DNA of 64,000 nt from Bacteroidales bacterium (lineage in GTDB: Bacteria > Bacteroidota > Bacteroidia > Bacteroidales > UBA932): the NCBI GenBank assembly GCA_017473705.1, contig JAFUJQ010000044.1, forward strand, positions 1 through 64,000, read 5' to 3'. Shown here in pieces: positions 8,412 through 17,268 of this stretch; position 1 is the stretch's first letter, and each line of letters opens with the position of its first letter. The translations under genes and the position numbers were made by a program. Below the pieces are notes generated by a model. That model was not told the DNA's origin. It did not search any database and saw only the letters and a list, made by a program, of their open reading frames with translations.

Positions 8412-10856
8412 ATGAAGATTTCGTACAATTGGCTCAAGGATTACCTTGAGTGTGACCTCGCTCCAGAGGCCGTAGCAGAAGCGCTGACTTCAATAGGACT
8501 TGAAGTTGATTCGCTTGAACAGATTGAGGAGATTCCTGGCGGTCTGGCAGGAGTGATCGTGGCTGAGGTTGTAGAGTGCGTTGACCATCCGGATTCCGAC
8601 CACCTCCATATAACAAAGCTCAACACAGGCGAAGGCGACCTTCTTCAGGTTGTCTGCGGCGCCCCTAATGTGGCGGCCGGGCAGAAAGTCCTCCTTGCGA
8701 CAGTGGGAACAGTCCTCGGCGAGGATTTCAAGATCAAGAAGTCAAAGATCCGCGGCGTGGAGTCGTTCGGTATGATCTGCGCAGAGGATGAGCTCGGAAT
8801 CGGCGAGTCTCACGACGGTATCATGGTTCTTGATCCAGAGACGGTGCCTGGAACACCAGCAAAGGAATATCTTGGTCTCGCAACAGACGCCCTCATAGAG
8901 ATCGGACTTACTGCAAACCGTGTGGATGCAGCATCTCACATCGGTGTGGCAAGAGACCTTTACGCATATCTCAGGCACAATGGTGTGCCATGCGCTCTCA
9001 ATATCCCTGACGTGTCGGCATGGGCTGACAGCGCAGAAGGAGAGGCTATTCCTGTCGAGGTTACAGCAGCGGACGGTGCTCCGAGATATACAGGAACTAC
9101 AATCAAGGGTGTCAAGGTGGCGGCATCGCCTGAGTGGCTTCAGAAGAAGCTTCTTGCAATCGGCCTGAGACCTATCAACAACATCGTCGACATCACCAAC
9201 TTCGTTCTTCATGAGATCGGACAGCCTCTTCATGCATTCGACGCAGCTAAGATTGCAGGTGGAAAGGTTGTAGTGCGCAGGGCTGAGGAAGGCGAGAAGT
9301 TCGTGACACTCGACGGAGTGGAGCGCACTTTGAGCGCGGCCGACCTCATGATCGCCAACGCAGAGAAGCCTATGTGTCTCGCAGGTGTATTCGGCGGAGA
9401 GGAGTCTGGTGTCACTGAAAATACAGTAGACGTATTCCTCGAGAGCGCATATTTCAACCCTGTGTCTATCAGAAAGAGCTCTAAGAGACATGGCCTCAAG
9501 ACAGATGCGTCTTTCCGCTATGAGCGCGGTGCAGACCCTCTCATTGTGGAGTATGCTGCAAAACGTGCCGCTCTCCTCATCCAGGAACTTGCAGGCGGCC
9601 GGATAGTAGGCAGGATGCAGGAGTTCTATCCAGAGAAGATAGAGAAGAAGGTTGTGGATCTTGACTATGACCGCATTGAAGCATTTGTCGGAAAGAAGAT
9701 CGGTCATGAGGTGATCGAGGGCATCCTCGAGGGGCTTGCTTATGAGTTCCTCGAGAAGACCGGAACCGGTGCAAAGGTGGCTGTGCCTTCATATATGATC
9801 GACGTATATCGTGAGTGCGACGTGGTGGAGGAAATACTCCGAATCTACGGATATAACAACATTGAGCTTCCACAGGCCATGAGAATGTCTGTGAATGCGC
9901 CTCAGAAGCCGGAGCCTGAGCAGGTAAGGACCGCAATCGCGGACTTCCTTGCGGCAAACGGATTCGTGGAGACCATGAACAACTCGCTCACAAAGTCTGA
10001 GTATTATTCAAAGCTCAAGACATTCCCTGAGGAGAAATGTGTAAGGATCATGAATCCTCTCAGCTCTGATCTCAACGTCATGAGGCAGACACTTCTTCTC
10101 AACGGTCTTGAGGTCATCGCATATAACATCAACCGTCAGATCACAAATGTAAAGATCTTCGAGTACGGTTCTGTATATTCATTCAGACCAGAGACAGACG
10201 GCAGGACCCTCGAGTCATATGAGGAGCATACATGCTATGCTCTCTTCATGAGCGGACAGCCGGACAAGTCGTGGAGAGTGGATCCTGGCAAGGGAAGCTA
10301 CTTCCAGCTCAAGGGCTATCTTGAGCTCCTGCTCAAGCGTTTCGGTTGCGATATCTATTCGCTCGAGGCTGAGGCTGCTCCTGCAGACATGTTCTCAGAG
10401 GGACTTGCATACAGCCTTCCAGGTTCACACCAGCCTCTCGCAGTGATGGGAACAATAGCTCCGGCAAGACTCAAGCAGTTCGGCATCAAGCAGCCGGTAT
10501 TCGCTGCCGAGATCAACTGGCCAGCACTCTTCGAACTTGTGAAGAGAAACAAGATCAAGTATAAGGAGCTTCCTAAGTTCCCTGAGGTAAGACGTGACCT
10601 TGCCATCCTCCTTGACGAGTCAGTAAGCTATGCAGATCTCCGCAAGAGCGCTTTCCGCGTAGGAAAGAAGCTCCTCAAGCAGGTCGGACTTTTTGACGTC
10701 TACAGAGGAGACAAGATTGCCGAGGGCAAGAAACAGTATGCACTCAGCTTTGTACTTCAGGATCTGGACAAGACATTGACAGACAATGATGTGGAGAGAG
10801 TTATGAGCAAACTTCTCTCTACATTCCAGAACGAGTTCGGAGCAACATTGAGATAG
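8412..10856 (+). CDS. pheT: Phenylalanyl-tRNA synthetase beta subunit
   Basis: This 814-residue subunit pairs with PheS (not in this window) to charge tRNA-Phe. An N-terminal tRNA-binding OB fold (HPDSDHLHITKLNTG, about residues 58-73), a B3/B4 editing region (PINNIVDITNFVLHEIGQPLHAFD), a B5 domain and a C-terminal ferredoxin-like anticodon domain (FPEVRRDLAILLDE onward) are all visible. Length is normal. pheS is not adjacent, which is common in Bacteroidetes. The next gene starts 2 bases after the stop, so the following five genes are probably read through from here. Confidence 0.97.
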   Translation: MKISYNWLKDYLECDLAPEAVAEALTSIGLEVDSLEQIEEIPGGLAGVIVAEVVECVDHPDSDHLHITKLNTGEGDLLQVVCGAPNVAAGQKVLLATVGTVLGEDFKIKKSKIRGVESFGMICAEDELGIGESHDGIMVLDPETVPGTPAKEYLGLATDALIEIGLTANRVDAASHIGVARDLYAYLRHNGVPCALNIPDVSAWADSAEGEAIPVEVTAADGAPRYTGTTIKGVKVAASPEWLQKKLLAIGLRPINNIVDITNFVLHEIGQPLHAFDAAKIAGGKVVVRRAEEGEKFVTLDGVERTLSAADLMIANAEKPMCLAGVFGGEESGVTENTVDVFLESAYFNPVSIRKSSKRHGLKTDASFRYERGADPLIVEYAAKRAALLIQELAGGRIVGRMQEFYPEKIEKKVVDLDYDRIEAFVGKKIGHEVIEGILEGLAYEFLEKTGTGAKVAVPSYMIDVYRECDVVEEILRIYGYNNIELPQAMRMSVNAPQKPEPEQVRTAIADFLAANGFVETMNNSLTKSEYYSKLKTFPEEKCVRIMNPLSSDLNVMRQTLLLNGLEVIAYNINRQITNVKIFEYGSVYSFRPETDGRTLESYEEHTCYALFMSGQPDKSWRVDPGKGSYFQLKGYLELLLKRFGCDIYSLEAEAAPADMFSEGLAYSLPGSHQPLAVMGTIAPARLKQFGIKQPVFAAEINWPALFELVKRNKIKYKELPKFPEVRRDLAILLDESVSYADLRKSAFRVGKKLLKQVGLFDVYRGDKIAEGKKQYALSFVLQDLDKTLTDNDVERVMSKLLSTFQNEFGATLR

Positions 10857-10858
10857 TC

Positions 10859-11653
10859 ATGAAGAGGCGTTTCGTCATATTGATGCTGCTTGCAGCCATG
10901 GTTCTCGTGCCGTCCTGTCGAAGGAACGGCCCGAGAGTCATTCCGCGTGGCAAGCTGGCAAAGATATATGCCGAGATGTTTGTGACAGACCAGTGGATCC
11001 AGAATACTCCGAAGCTCAGGAGCATTGCTGACACCTCGCTCGTATATGAACCGATACTTGAGAAGTATGGTTATAGTTCTGAAGACTATCAGCATAGCGT
11101 CCAGCATTATATGGATGATCCTGAGAGATTCTCCAGGATACTGAGGACGACGGGTGAGATTCTTGATGATCAGATCAAGGACCTGAAGCGGAAGCAGAAG
11201 GAACTTCAGGAACTGGAGGCGAGGAAGCTGGCCGAATCGAAGCGCAAGTATCCTGAATATGAGCTTTGGTATACGGAGCTTCCGCCAAGGAATGAGAGAA
11301 ACTACTCGGATACGATCAGCGTAGGATGGGATACCGCCTCGCTCATGTTCAAGTTCAGGTATATGCCGAGGACGGATACCATATATGAAGGGGTACGCAT
11401 GATCATCCCTGCCGATACATTGACAGTTGCCGACAGCCTGGCGGTTACAGATTCGCTTGCGGCAGTGGATTCAGTGGCAGGGACGGAACCTGTCACTATT
11501 CCGGACAATGTAAAGGCAAAGCCTCTGAAGGGTGCTTCTGACCTGAAACCGACATTGGAGCTGGACCAGATGGATACGCTTGCGAAGAAGCCTGTCACGC
11601 GGAGGTCTCCGGTCTTCTCCCGTATCAAAAAGAACACGAAAGATGAGCACTAA
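10859..11653 (+). CDS. DUF4296-type lipoprotein
   Basis: This 264-residue protein has a lipoprotein signal (MKRRFVILMLLAAMVLVPSC, lipid-carrying Cys20). Residues 30-110 (IPRGKLAKIYAEMFVTDQWI...YMDDPERFSRIL) resemble the DUF4296 domain of Bacteroidetes. After a coiled-coil-like Lys/Glu-rich stretch (about 110-135) the rest is low-complexity and probably extended. It starts right after pheT and overlaps the next gene by 11 bases, so it is cotranscribed. Its function is unknown; a periplasmic or surface structural role is inference. Confidence 0.75.
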   Translation: MKRRFVILMLLAAMVLVPSCRRNGPRVIPRGKLAKIYAEMFVTDQWIQNTPKLRSIADTSLVYEPILEKYGYSSEDYQHSVQHYMDDPERFSRILRTTGEILDDQIKDLKRKQKELQELEARKLAESKRKYPEYELWYTELPPRNERNYSDTISVGWDTASLMFKFRYMPRTDTIYEGVRMIIPADTLTVADSLAVTDSLAAVDSVAGTEPVTIPDNVKAKPLKGASDLKPTLELDQMDTLAKKPVTRRSPVFSRIKKNTKDEH

Positions 11654-12830
11654 GAGAGTGACAGCGGAGTTCGTATATACATTGGAATCTCCGCAACCGA
11701 TCAGGAAAGGATATGTAGAGTATGAAGAAGCTGATGGGACAATAATTTCCGTCGGCGTTTGTGCAGAAGGTGAGGTGGTGGAGCCGGGTGCGCTTGTTCC
11801 TGGCTTTGTCAATGCACACTGTCATGTGGAGCTGTCTCATCTGCATAAGAAGTTCCGCAAGGGAACAGGAATGGCTGGTTTCATAGACCAGATCAACGAA
11901 CTTCGTGACTGGGCCGGCCGGGAGGCGAAGGCGCAGCTCGTGCAGGAGTGGATGGACAAGATGTGGGCAGACGGTGTTTCAGCAATGGCTGACATCAGCA
12001 ATGATGATTCGTCTTTTGATGTCAAGAGCGGCCATAAGATGTATACAAGGACATTCCTTGAAGTATTCGGAAGCGAGCCGCATATGTGTGAAGGCGTTAT
12101 GGCGGAGGTGACGGAACTTGGCCGTGTGGCTGACAAGGCAGGCATTGATGCCGCTCCGACCCCGCATTCATGCTATACGATGAGTCCGCAGCTTCTGAGC
12201 GCATCCGCTGCGGCAGGACTTGCCAAGGGTTTTCTGTCTTATCATTCGCAGGAGAGCCAGGAGGAGGAAGATCTTCTCCGCAGCGGTTCCGGCTCCATGT
12301 ATGAAAACCGCAAGAGGTCCGGCATGAGCACGCCGCCGGTGACAGGAGAGTCTTCTCTGAAGTATTTCCTTGACCGTCTGGCAGATGCGAAGCCGGCTCC
12401 TTATGACGAACATGTGCTTCTGGTGCATAATGTCTGCCTCGCACAGGATGACATCGACGCTGCCAGAAAGGTTATGAATAATGTGTATTGGGCGGTATGT
12501 CCTCTTTCCAATATATTTATACACAATGCATTGCCTCCTATTCCTCTTATGAGGAGGAACGGGCTGGCGATTACTCTTGGAACGGACTCGCTCTCAAGTA
12601 ATGATGACCTGGACATGGTGAAGGAGATGTATTGCCTTCATGCGAACTTCCCTGAAGTTCCGATGTCGGAAATCTTGACCTGGGCTTCACTCAACGGTGC
12701 TGCATTCCTCTCGAAGGAAGATACTTTGGGAAGCATCTCGGCTGGAAAGAAGCCAGGTGTGGTAAGGATAAGCGACATTGATGGCGAAGGATTTGTAACT
12801 TCTGCCAGCAGGTCTGTAAGATTGGTGTGA
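11643..12830 (+). CDS. Amidohydrolase of the TRZ/ATZ (chlorohydrolase/deaminase-like) family
   Basis: This 395-residue protein has the metal-dependent amidohydrolase layout. NAHCHVELSHLH gives the two N-terminal metal-ligand histidines, HSCYTMSP and YHSQES supply later ligands, and GTDSLSSNDDLDMV gives the conserved aspartate. Family members deaminate or hydrolyse nucleoside-like or triazine-like compounds. The substrate here is not readable; similar Bacteroidetes genes are sometimes linked with futalosine or S-adenosylhomocysteine deamination, which I cannot confirm. I chose ATG 11643, which overlaps the preceding gene by 11 bases. The stop overlaps the next start (TGATG). Confidence 0.82.
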   Translation: MSTKRVTAEFVYTLESPQPIRKGYVEYEEADGTIISVGVCAEGEVVEPGALVPGFVNAHCHVELSHLHKKFRKGTGMAGFIDQINELRDWAGREAKAQLVQEWMDKMWADGVSAMADISNDDSSFDVKSGHKMYTRTFLEVFGSEPHMCEGVMAEVTELGRVADKAGIDAAPTPHSCYTMSPQLLSASAAAGLAKGFLSYHSQESQEEEDLLRSGSGSMYENRKRSGMSTPPVTGESSLKYFLDRLADAKPAPYDEHVLLVHNVCLAQDDIDAARKVMNNVYWAVCPLSNIFIHNALPPIPLMRRNGLAITLGTDSLSSNDDLDMVKEMYCLHANFPEVPMSEILTWASLNGAAFLSKEDTLGSISAGKKPGVVRISDIDGEGFVTSASRSVRLV

Positions 12831-13588
12831 TGCTGCATTTTGACGACATAGTTTTCGGCCCGATATTCAGCCGCAGACTCGGTTCTTCGCTCGGAGTCAA
12901 TCTGCTTCCGTCCAAAGGGAAGCTGTGCAACTTCGACTGCGTATATTGCGAGTGCGGATGGAACAAGGACGGAATCGCTGAAAGGATCTTCCCGAGATTG
13001 GACGATGTGGAGGCGGCCATGGAGCAGAAGATGTCAAAGGCTGCTGAGGAAGGGGTTCCGGTTGATTCCATAACCTTTTCAGGTAACGGCGAACCGACCA
13101 TGAATCCTGACTTTCCGGAGATTATCGATGTGACTTTGAGGCTCAGAGACAGATATTTTCCGAAAGCGAAGGTTTCGGTCTTGTCAAATGCTACTTTAAT
13201 AGGCCGTAAGGCGGTAGCGCAGGCCTTGATGAAGGTTGACAATCCGATCCTGAAGATCGATGCGTCGGAGGATACGCTGGTGAAGCGGATAAACAAGCCT
13301 GTCGGCTCATACCAGCTGGCAGATGTGATTGAGAATCTTCGTCAGTTCGAAGGAAAGTTCATCCTTCAGACCATGTTCCTGAAGTCTCCTGACTTCGACA
13401 CTGCAGCACCGGAGCCGCTTGAGGCATGGCGGAACATAGTCAGAGAGCTAAGACCACGCCAGGTGATGGTTTATACAATAGACAGGGAGACGCCGGACAA
13501 GTCTCTCGGCAAATATACTGTGGAAGAGATGACGGCGTTTGTCCAGCCTCTCATTGATGAAGGGTTTGATATACAGATAAGAGGGTAG
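12830..13588 (+). CDS. Radical SAM protein (wyosine-base/YfkAB-like group)
   Basis: This 252-residue protein carries the cluster-binding motif CNFDCVYCECGW (about residues 34-45, CxxxCxxC), then FSGNGEPTMNPDF typical of one radical SAM subgroup. It therefore probably binds a 4Fe-4S cluster and cleaves S-adenosylmethionine. The substrate is unknown. The start is ATG 12830 overlapping the upstream stop; a GTG one codon earlier is possible. It lies 1 base before dtd, which suggests a tRNA-quality or tRNA-modification context, but this is inference. Confidence 0.8.
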   Translation: MLHFDDIVFGPIFSRRLGSSLGVNLLPSKGKLCNFDCVYCECGWNKDGIAERIFPRLDDVEAAMEQKMSKAAEEGVPVDSITFSGNGEPTMNPDFPEIIDVTLRLRDRYFPKAKVSVLSNATLIGRKAVAQALMKVDNPILKIDASEDTLVKRINKPVGSYQLADVIENLRQFEGKFILQTMFLKSPDFDTAAPEPLEAWRNIVRELRPRQVMVYTIDRETPDKSLGKYTVEEMTAFVQPLIDEGFDIQIRG

Positions 13589-13589
13589 T

Positions 13590-14045
13590 ATGAGACTGGT
13601 GATACAAAGGGTCACACAGGCAAGTGTGACTGTTGCTGCGGAAGGATATGAGTCATCGGTCGGCAAAGGACTGATGGTCCTGGCCGCATTTATAGACGAG
13701 GATACGCAGGAGGACTTGGAATGGTGCGCTCGCAAGCTTGCGGCAATGCGCATATTCGATGATGAGGAAGGCGTAATGAACCTTTCCGTGAAGGATGTGG
13801 ATGGTGATGTGCTGATAGTCAGCCAGTTTACGCTGTATGCGTCTACAGTGAAGGGTAACCGGCCTTCATATATGAAGGCGGCTAGGCCTGAAGTCGCAGT
13901 CCCTTTATATGAAAAGTTCATTGGAATGGTTGAGGAACAGGTCGGTAAACCTGTCGGAAGAGGCATCTTCGGCGCAGATATGAAAGTGTCGCTGGTCAAC
14001 GACGGCCCTGTGACAATAATAGTTGATTCAAAATTAAAATTCTAA
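13590..14045 (+). CDS. dtd: D-aminoacyl-tRNA deacylase
   Basis: This 151-residue enzyme removes D-amino acids wrongly attached to tRNA. The two active-site motifs are present: SQFTLYAS (about residues 78-85) and the Gly-Pro motif in NDGPVTIIVD near the C terminus. It begins MRLVIQRVTQASVTV, as in the family. It sits one base after the radical SAM gene and 5 bases before deoC, so it belongs to the same operon. Confidence 0.96.
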   Translation: MRLVIQRVTQASVTVAAEGYESSVGKGLMVLAAFIDEDTQEDLEWCARKLAAMRIFDDEEGVMNLSVKDVDGDVLIVSQFTLYASTVKGNRPSYMKAARPEVAVPLYEKFIGMVEEQVGKPVGRGIFGADMKVSLVNDGPVTIIVDSKLKF

Positions 14046-14050
14046 TCTAT

Positions 14051-14941
14051 ATGGCAGATTTTCTTACAAAGTATGGTTATGCTCCTGATCAGGAAGCTAT
14101 AGGCAGGGCGCTTGAACTGATAGCAGCCAATCTGGAGGGCATGGGCTCGGAGCAGGTATACAAGGACTGCTTCTCAATGATGGACCTTACTACATTGAAG
14201 ACCAATGATACTCCGGCTTCTGTCAAGAAGCTTGTAGACAAGGTCAATAACTTCAGACAGGCATATCCGGAATGGCCTCTTCCGGCATCAGTGTGCGTTT
14301 ATTCAAACTTCGCAGCAACTGTCAAGGAGGCAAGGGCATGTGATTTCAACATTACTGTAGTCTCTGCATGTTTCCCTTCGTCACAGAGCTTTCTCGAGGT
14401 AAAGCTTCGCGAGTGCGAGCTTGCTGTGGAGCAGGGTGCTGATGAAGTTGATATAGTGCTTGCACTCAATGCGTTCCTTGCAGGAGACTATGAGGCGGCG
14501 GCTGAGGAGATCCGTCAGATTCGTGCATGTATCGATGCAGTTGCGGCAAGACAGGGAAGACATGTTCATCTCAAGGTCATCCTCGAGACAGGACTTCTTC
14601 GCACTCCGGAGTCTATCGCCGAGGCTTCGTTCCTTGCGATGGAGGCAGGAGCGGACTTCATAAAGACCTCGACCGGAAAGGTGGACGTCAATGCTACACC
14701 GATGGCTGCATATGTGATGTGCGAGTGCATCGCGAAGTATTATCAGGTGACAGGAAAGAAGATCGGCTTCAAGCCGGCCGGCGGCATTTCATCAGCTGCC
14801 GACGCTCTGTGCTACTACTCTATCGTCTCGTCTATTCTAGGCAAGGAGTGGCTCAACAAGGAGCTCTTCCGTTTCGGCGTAAGCCGTGTTGCAAACAGCC
14901 TGCTTGCGGCAGTTGAGCTGAAGACCGTGTCATTCTTCTAA
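14051..14941 (+). CDS. deoC: Deoxyribose-phosphate aldolase
   Basis: This 296-residue class I aldolase splits 2-deoxyribose 5-phosphate into acetaldehyde and glyceraldehyde 3-phosphate in deoxynucleoside breakdown. The Schiff-base lysine lies in DFIKTSTGK (about residue 206), with HLKVILETG and GFKPAGGISS nearby. It is slightly longer than the short bacterial DeoC form because of its N-terminal helices, as in other Bacteroidales. It is the last gene of the run starting at ftsY/pheT; a terminator follows. Confidence 0.95.
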   Translation: MADFLTKYGYAPDQEAIGRALELIAANLEGMGSEQVYKDCFSMMDLTTLKTNDTPASVKKLVDKVNNFRQAYPEWPLPASVCVYSNFAATVKEARACDFNITVVSACFPSSQSFLEVKLRECELAVEQGADEVDIVLALNAFLAGDYEAAAEEIRQIRACIDAVAARQGRHVHLKVILETGLLRTPESIAEASFLAMEAGADFIKTSTGKVDVNATPMAAYVMCECIAKYYQVTGKKIGFKPAGGISSAADALCYYSIVSSILGKEWLNKELFRFGVSRVANSLLAAVELKTVSFF

Positions 14942-14998
14942 AAAATCTATACAGGAGTTTAGCTGATTTTTCTCAAAAATCTGATAAGCTGAATTTGC

Positions 14999-15037
14999 AA
15001 AAGCGCCCGTGGAGTTGCCTCTGTGGGCGCTTTTGTA
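14999..15037 (+). terminator. Rho-independent terminator after deoC
   Basis: AAAAGCGCCC (14999-15008) pairs perfectly with GGGCGCTTTT (15025-15034). Confidence 0.85.
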
Positions 15038-15109
15038 ATTTAACCGTAATTCTTTTTTTTACACGGATAATCCTGAGGAACTTTGCCTCCGTAATTAAAT
15101 GCAATGATT

Positions 15110-16702
15110 ATGAGAGGTAGACAGATTGTCCTGCTGCTGGCATTGGTGCTGATGTCTTGCAGCAAAGAAGGACTCCGGCATTCCGGCCGGCCATCAGGCA
15201 TCGACTATTATTATGGAAGCGATCTCAGACACGAGAAGATCGTCTTGGGAGAGCGCCTTGAGAATCCATATAAGACAGAAAACATGTCTAAGGCATTCGC
15301 TTCCTTATATCCTACCAAGGCGGATAGGGTGGATATAAAGACTACCAATCTTTACGTCCGGTTCCTGCCTGCAGATGAACAGCAATATGAACGCCTGCAG
15401 GAGATGGGAGTCGAGATGCTTGACCATCCTATGGACTATTCCATAAGTGTTGACGGTGACTGGTATCATGATCCGGAAATACCTGAGACTGATGTCACGT
15501 GGCAGTATGCTGTGGTTCCTGCAGGATTTGATTTCCCTGACGATATCCGTCACGAGGTTATCCATGAGTGCTATCTGGCGGAGAATGATCCGCAGACGCG
15601 CAGCCTGGATCAAGACATAGACTGGCAGGCTGTTGAACGTGAAGCATACTTTCTTACAGGAAATGCAGACAGGATTCATGAACCCTCGACAAAGGCCGCA
15701 GCCAAGGTCAAGCCGTCGGGAAGGATTACCATAGTCGATGGACATGCTAATGGAGGGAAGCCGTTCGGGGTGGCAGGAGTGATGGTTTCATGCAATTCTT
15801 TTGTGAAATTCGCCACAAGCTACACTGACCGTGACGGATATTATTCCATGTCGAAGGAATTCTCTTCGGATCTGCGCTACAGGCTGGTATTCAAGAATGA
15901 AAGGAACTTTTCAATCGGTTTCAATCTTGTCCTGCTTCCGGCCTCTGTCTCAACCCTCGGCAAATCTGGTCCTGAAGGGGTCAATATGACTGTGACCAGG
16001 GATTCGGAGGATAAGCTGTTCAGGCGTTGCGTGGTGAACAATGCCGCTTATGATTACATCGGCCGATGTGCATCTTCCGATCTGGGACTCTCGGATCCTC
16101 CGGCAGATCTTCGGTTCTGGATAATGCATGGCATGGAGGCCAGCAGTGCGGTCATGCTGCATCATGGTGCGATTGTCCGCTCCGATTATCTCGAAAAGTA
16201 TCTCGGAAGCTTCTCATCTCTGATAGAGTTTTTTCTTCCTGACATAACCATAGGAGCAAAAGGCAAGGATGAGTATAGGGATATTTATTCCACTACCTGC
16301 CATGAACTTGCCCATGCCAGCCATTTCTCAAAGGTGGGGACAGAATACTGGAACAGGTATATATTATATATCATAGAATCATTCATCAGGACCGGTGGCA
16401 TGACCTATGGTGACGGGACAGCTTCGGGTGCAGGCTATTGCGAGATAGGAGAAATGTGGGCATACTATCTTGAGAGCCGGTTCTACAAAGACCGCTATGG
16501 CGGGAACTTTCCGACTTTCGGAACCTCGTACTGGTTCTACCCACAGATCTTCAGGTCTCTGGATGAGAGGGGACTCACTCCGGCAGACATGCTGGCCGTG
16601 CTGAAACCGGAGGTGACCTCAAAGTCGGATCTTAAGTCTGCTCTTATTCTGGCCTGTCCGGAGAAGAGGACAATAATCGAACAGGTATTCAGCAGGTACT
16701 GA
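15110..16702 (+). CDS. Lipoprotein with zincin (HExxH) motif, first gene of fimbrial operon
   Basis: This protein of about 530 residues has a lipoprotein signal (RQIVLLLALVLMSCSKEG). A middle segment (about residues 200-260, VAGVMVSCNSFVKFATSYTD then RDGYYSM) looks like a carboxypeptidase-regulatory or beta-sandwich domain. The C-terminal part contains CHELAHASHF (about residues 397-406), an HExxH zinc-protease signature with a third possible ligand in GEMWAYYLESRF. I do not recognise a named family. It is followed after 5 bases by the DUF3575 gene and so belongs to the fimbrial operon. An ATG two codons earlier (15104) is also possible. A role in fimbrillin processing or surface proteolysis is inference. 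Confidence 0.7.
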   Translation: MRGRQIVLLLALVLMSCSKEGLRHSGRPSGIDYYYGSDLRHEKIVLGERLENPYKTENMSKAFASLYPTKADRVDIKTTNLYVRFLPADEQQYERLQEMGVEMLDHPMDYSISVDGDWYHDPEIPETDVTWQYAVVPAGFDFPDDIRHEVIHECYLAENDPQTRSLDQDIDWQAVEREAYFLTGNADRIHEPSTKAAAKVKPSGRITIVDGHANGGKPFGVAGVMVSCNSFVKFATSYTDRDGYYSMSKEFSSDLRYRLVFKNERNFSIGFNLVLLPASVSTLGKSGPEGVNMTVTRDSEDKLFRRCVVNNAAYDYIGRCASSDLGLSDPPADLRFWIMHGMEASSAVMLHHGAIVRSDYLEKYLGSFSSLIEFFLPDITIGAKGKDEYRDIYSTTCHELAHASHFSKVGTEYWNRYILYIIESFIRTGGMTYGDGTASGAGYCEIGEMWAYYLESRFYKDRYGGNFPTFGTSYWFYPQIFRSLDERGLTPADMLAVLKPEVTSKSDLKSALILACPEKRTIIEQVFSRY

Positions 16703-16707
16703 TTTTT

Positions 16708-17268
16708 ATGAGAAAATATCTGATAGTTCTGTCGGCAGCAATGCTGATATCGGCGCTGCCGTCCTTCGCTCAAAAGTTCAGCGTATCGACAAATCTTCTT
16801 GATTATGCATGCCTGGGAACATTGAATATTGATGCATCATGTTCGGTGTCAAGGAGATGGAGCATTATAGCGGGTGCGAGGTACAATCCGTTTACATTCA
16901 ACGAGGGTGATTCCTCACGTCAGTTCCAGATGCGTCAGCAGTCTTATGCGGTCGGTGCCAGATTGTGGCCGTGGCATACCATGTCGGGCTGGTGGTTTGC
17001 CGGTAAACTCCGTTACCAGGAATATAATCATGCGGGAATAATATCCAGCAAGGCAGAGGAGGGTGACAGATTTGGAGCTGGTGCATATGCGGGGTATACT
17101 TATATGCTTTCCGGTCATTTCAATCTGGAATTCGGCCTTGGATTATGGACCGGCATGTCCGTGTATAGGGAGTATTCCTGCCAGAAATGTGGAGTGACAA
17201 CGGCGCACGGGAGAAAATACTTCCTGCTCCCTGATGATCTGATGATTTCTATTGCCTATGTGTTCTGA
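16708..17268 (+). CDS. DUF3575-type outer-membrane protein of the fimbrial locus
   Basis: This 186-residue protein has a cleavable signal peptide (MRKYLIVLSAAMLISALPSFAQ). It then shows alternating strands (FSVSTNLLDYACLGTLNIDA...IIAGARYNPF) ending in SIAYVF, typical of a small beta-barrel. DUF3575 genes accompany FimA/Mfa-type pili in Bacteroidales, and this one lies just before the OmpA-like and fimbrillin genes. It overlaps the next gene by 11 bases. Its exact role (surface platform or assembly) is unknown. Confidence 0.75.
   Translation: MRKYLIVLSAAMLISALPSFAQKFSVSTNLLDYACLGTLNIDASCSVSRRWSIIAGARYNPFTFNEGDSSRQFQMRQQSYAVGARLWPWHTMSGWWFAGKLRYQEYNHAGIISSKAEEGDRFGAGAYAGYTYMLSGHFNLEFGLGLWTGMSVYREYSCQKCGVTTAHGRKYFLLPDDLMISIAYVF

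Noticed and set aside
8742..9707. Long minus-strand open frame of 321 codons
   Set aside because: It lies wholly inside pheT, and its Cys/Leu/His-rich product looks like an antisense reading.
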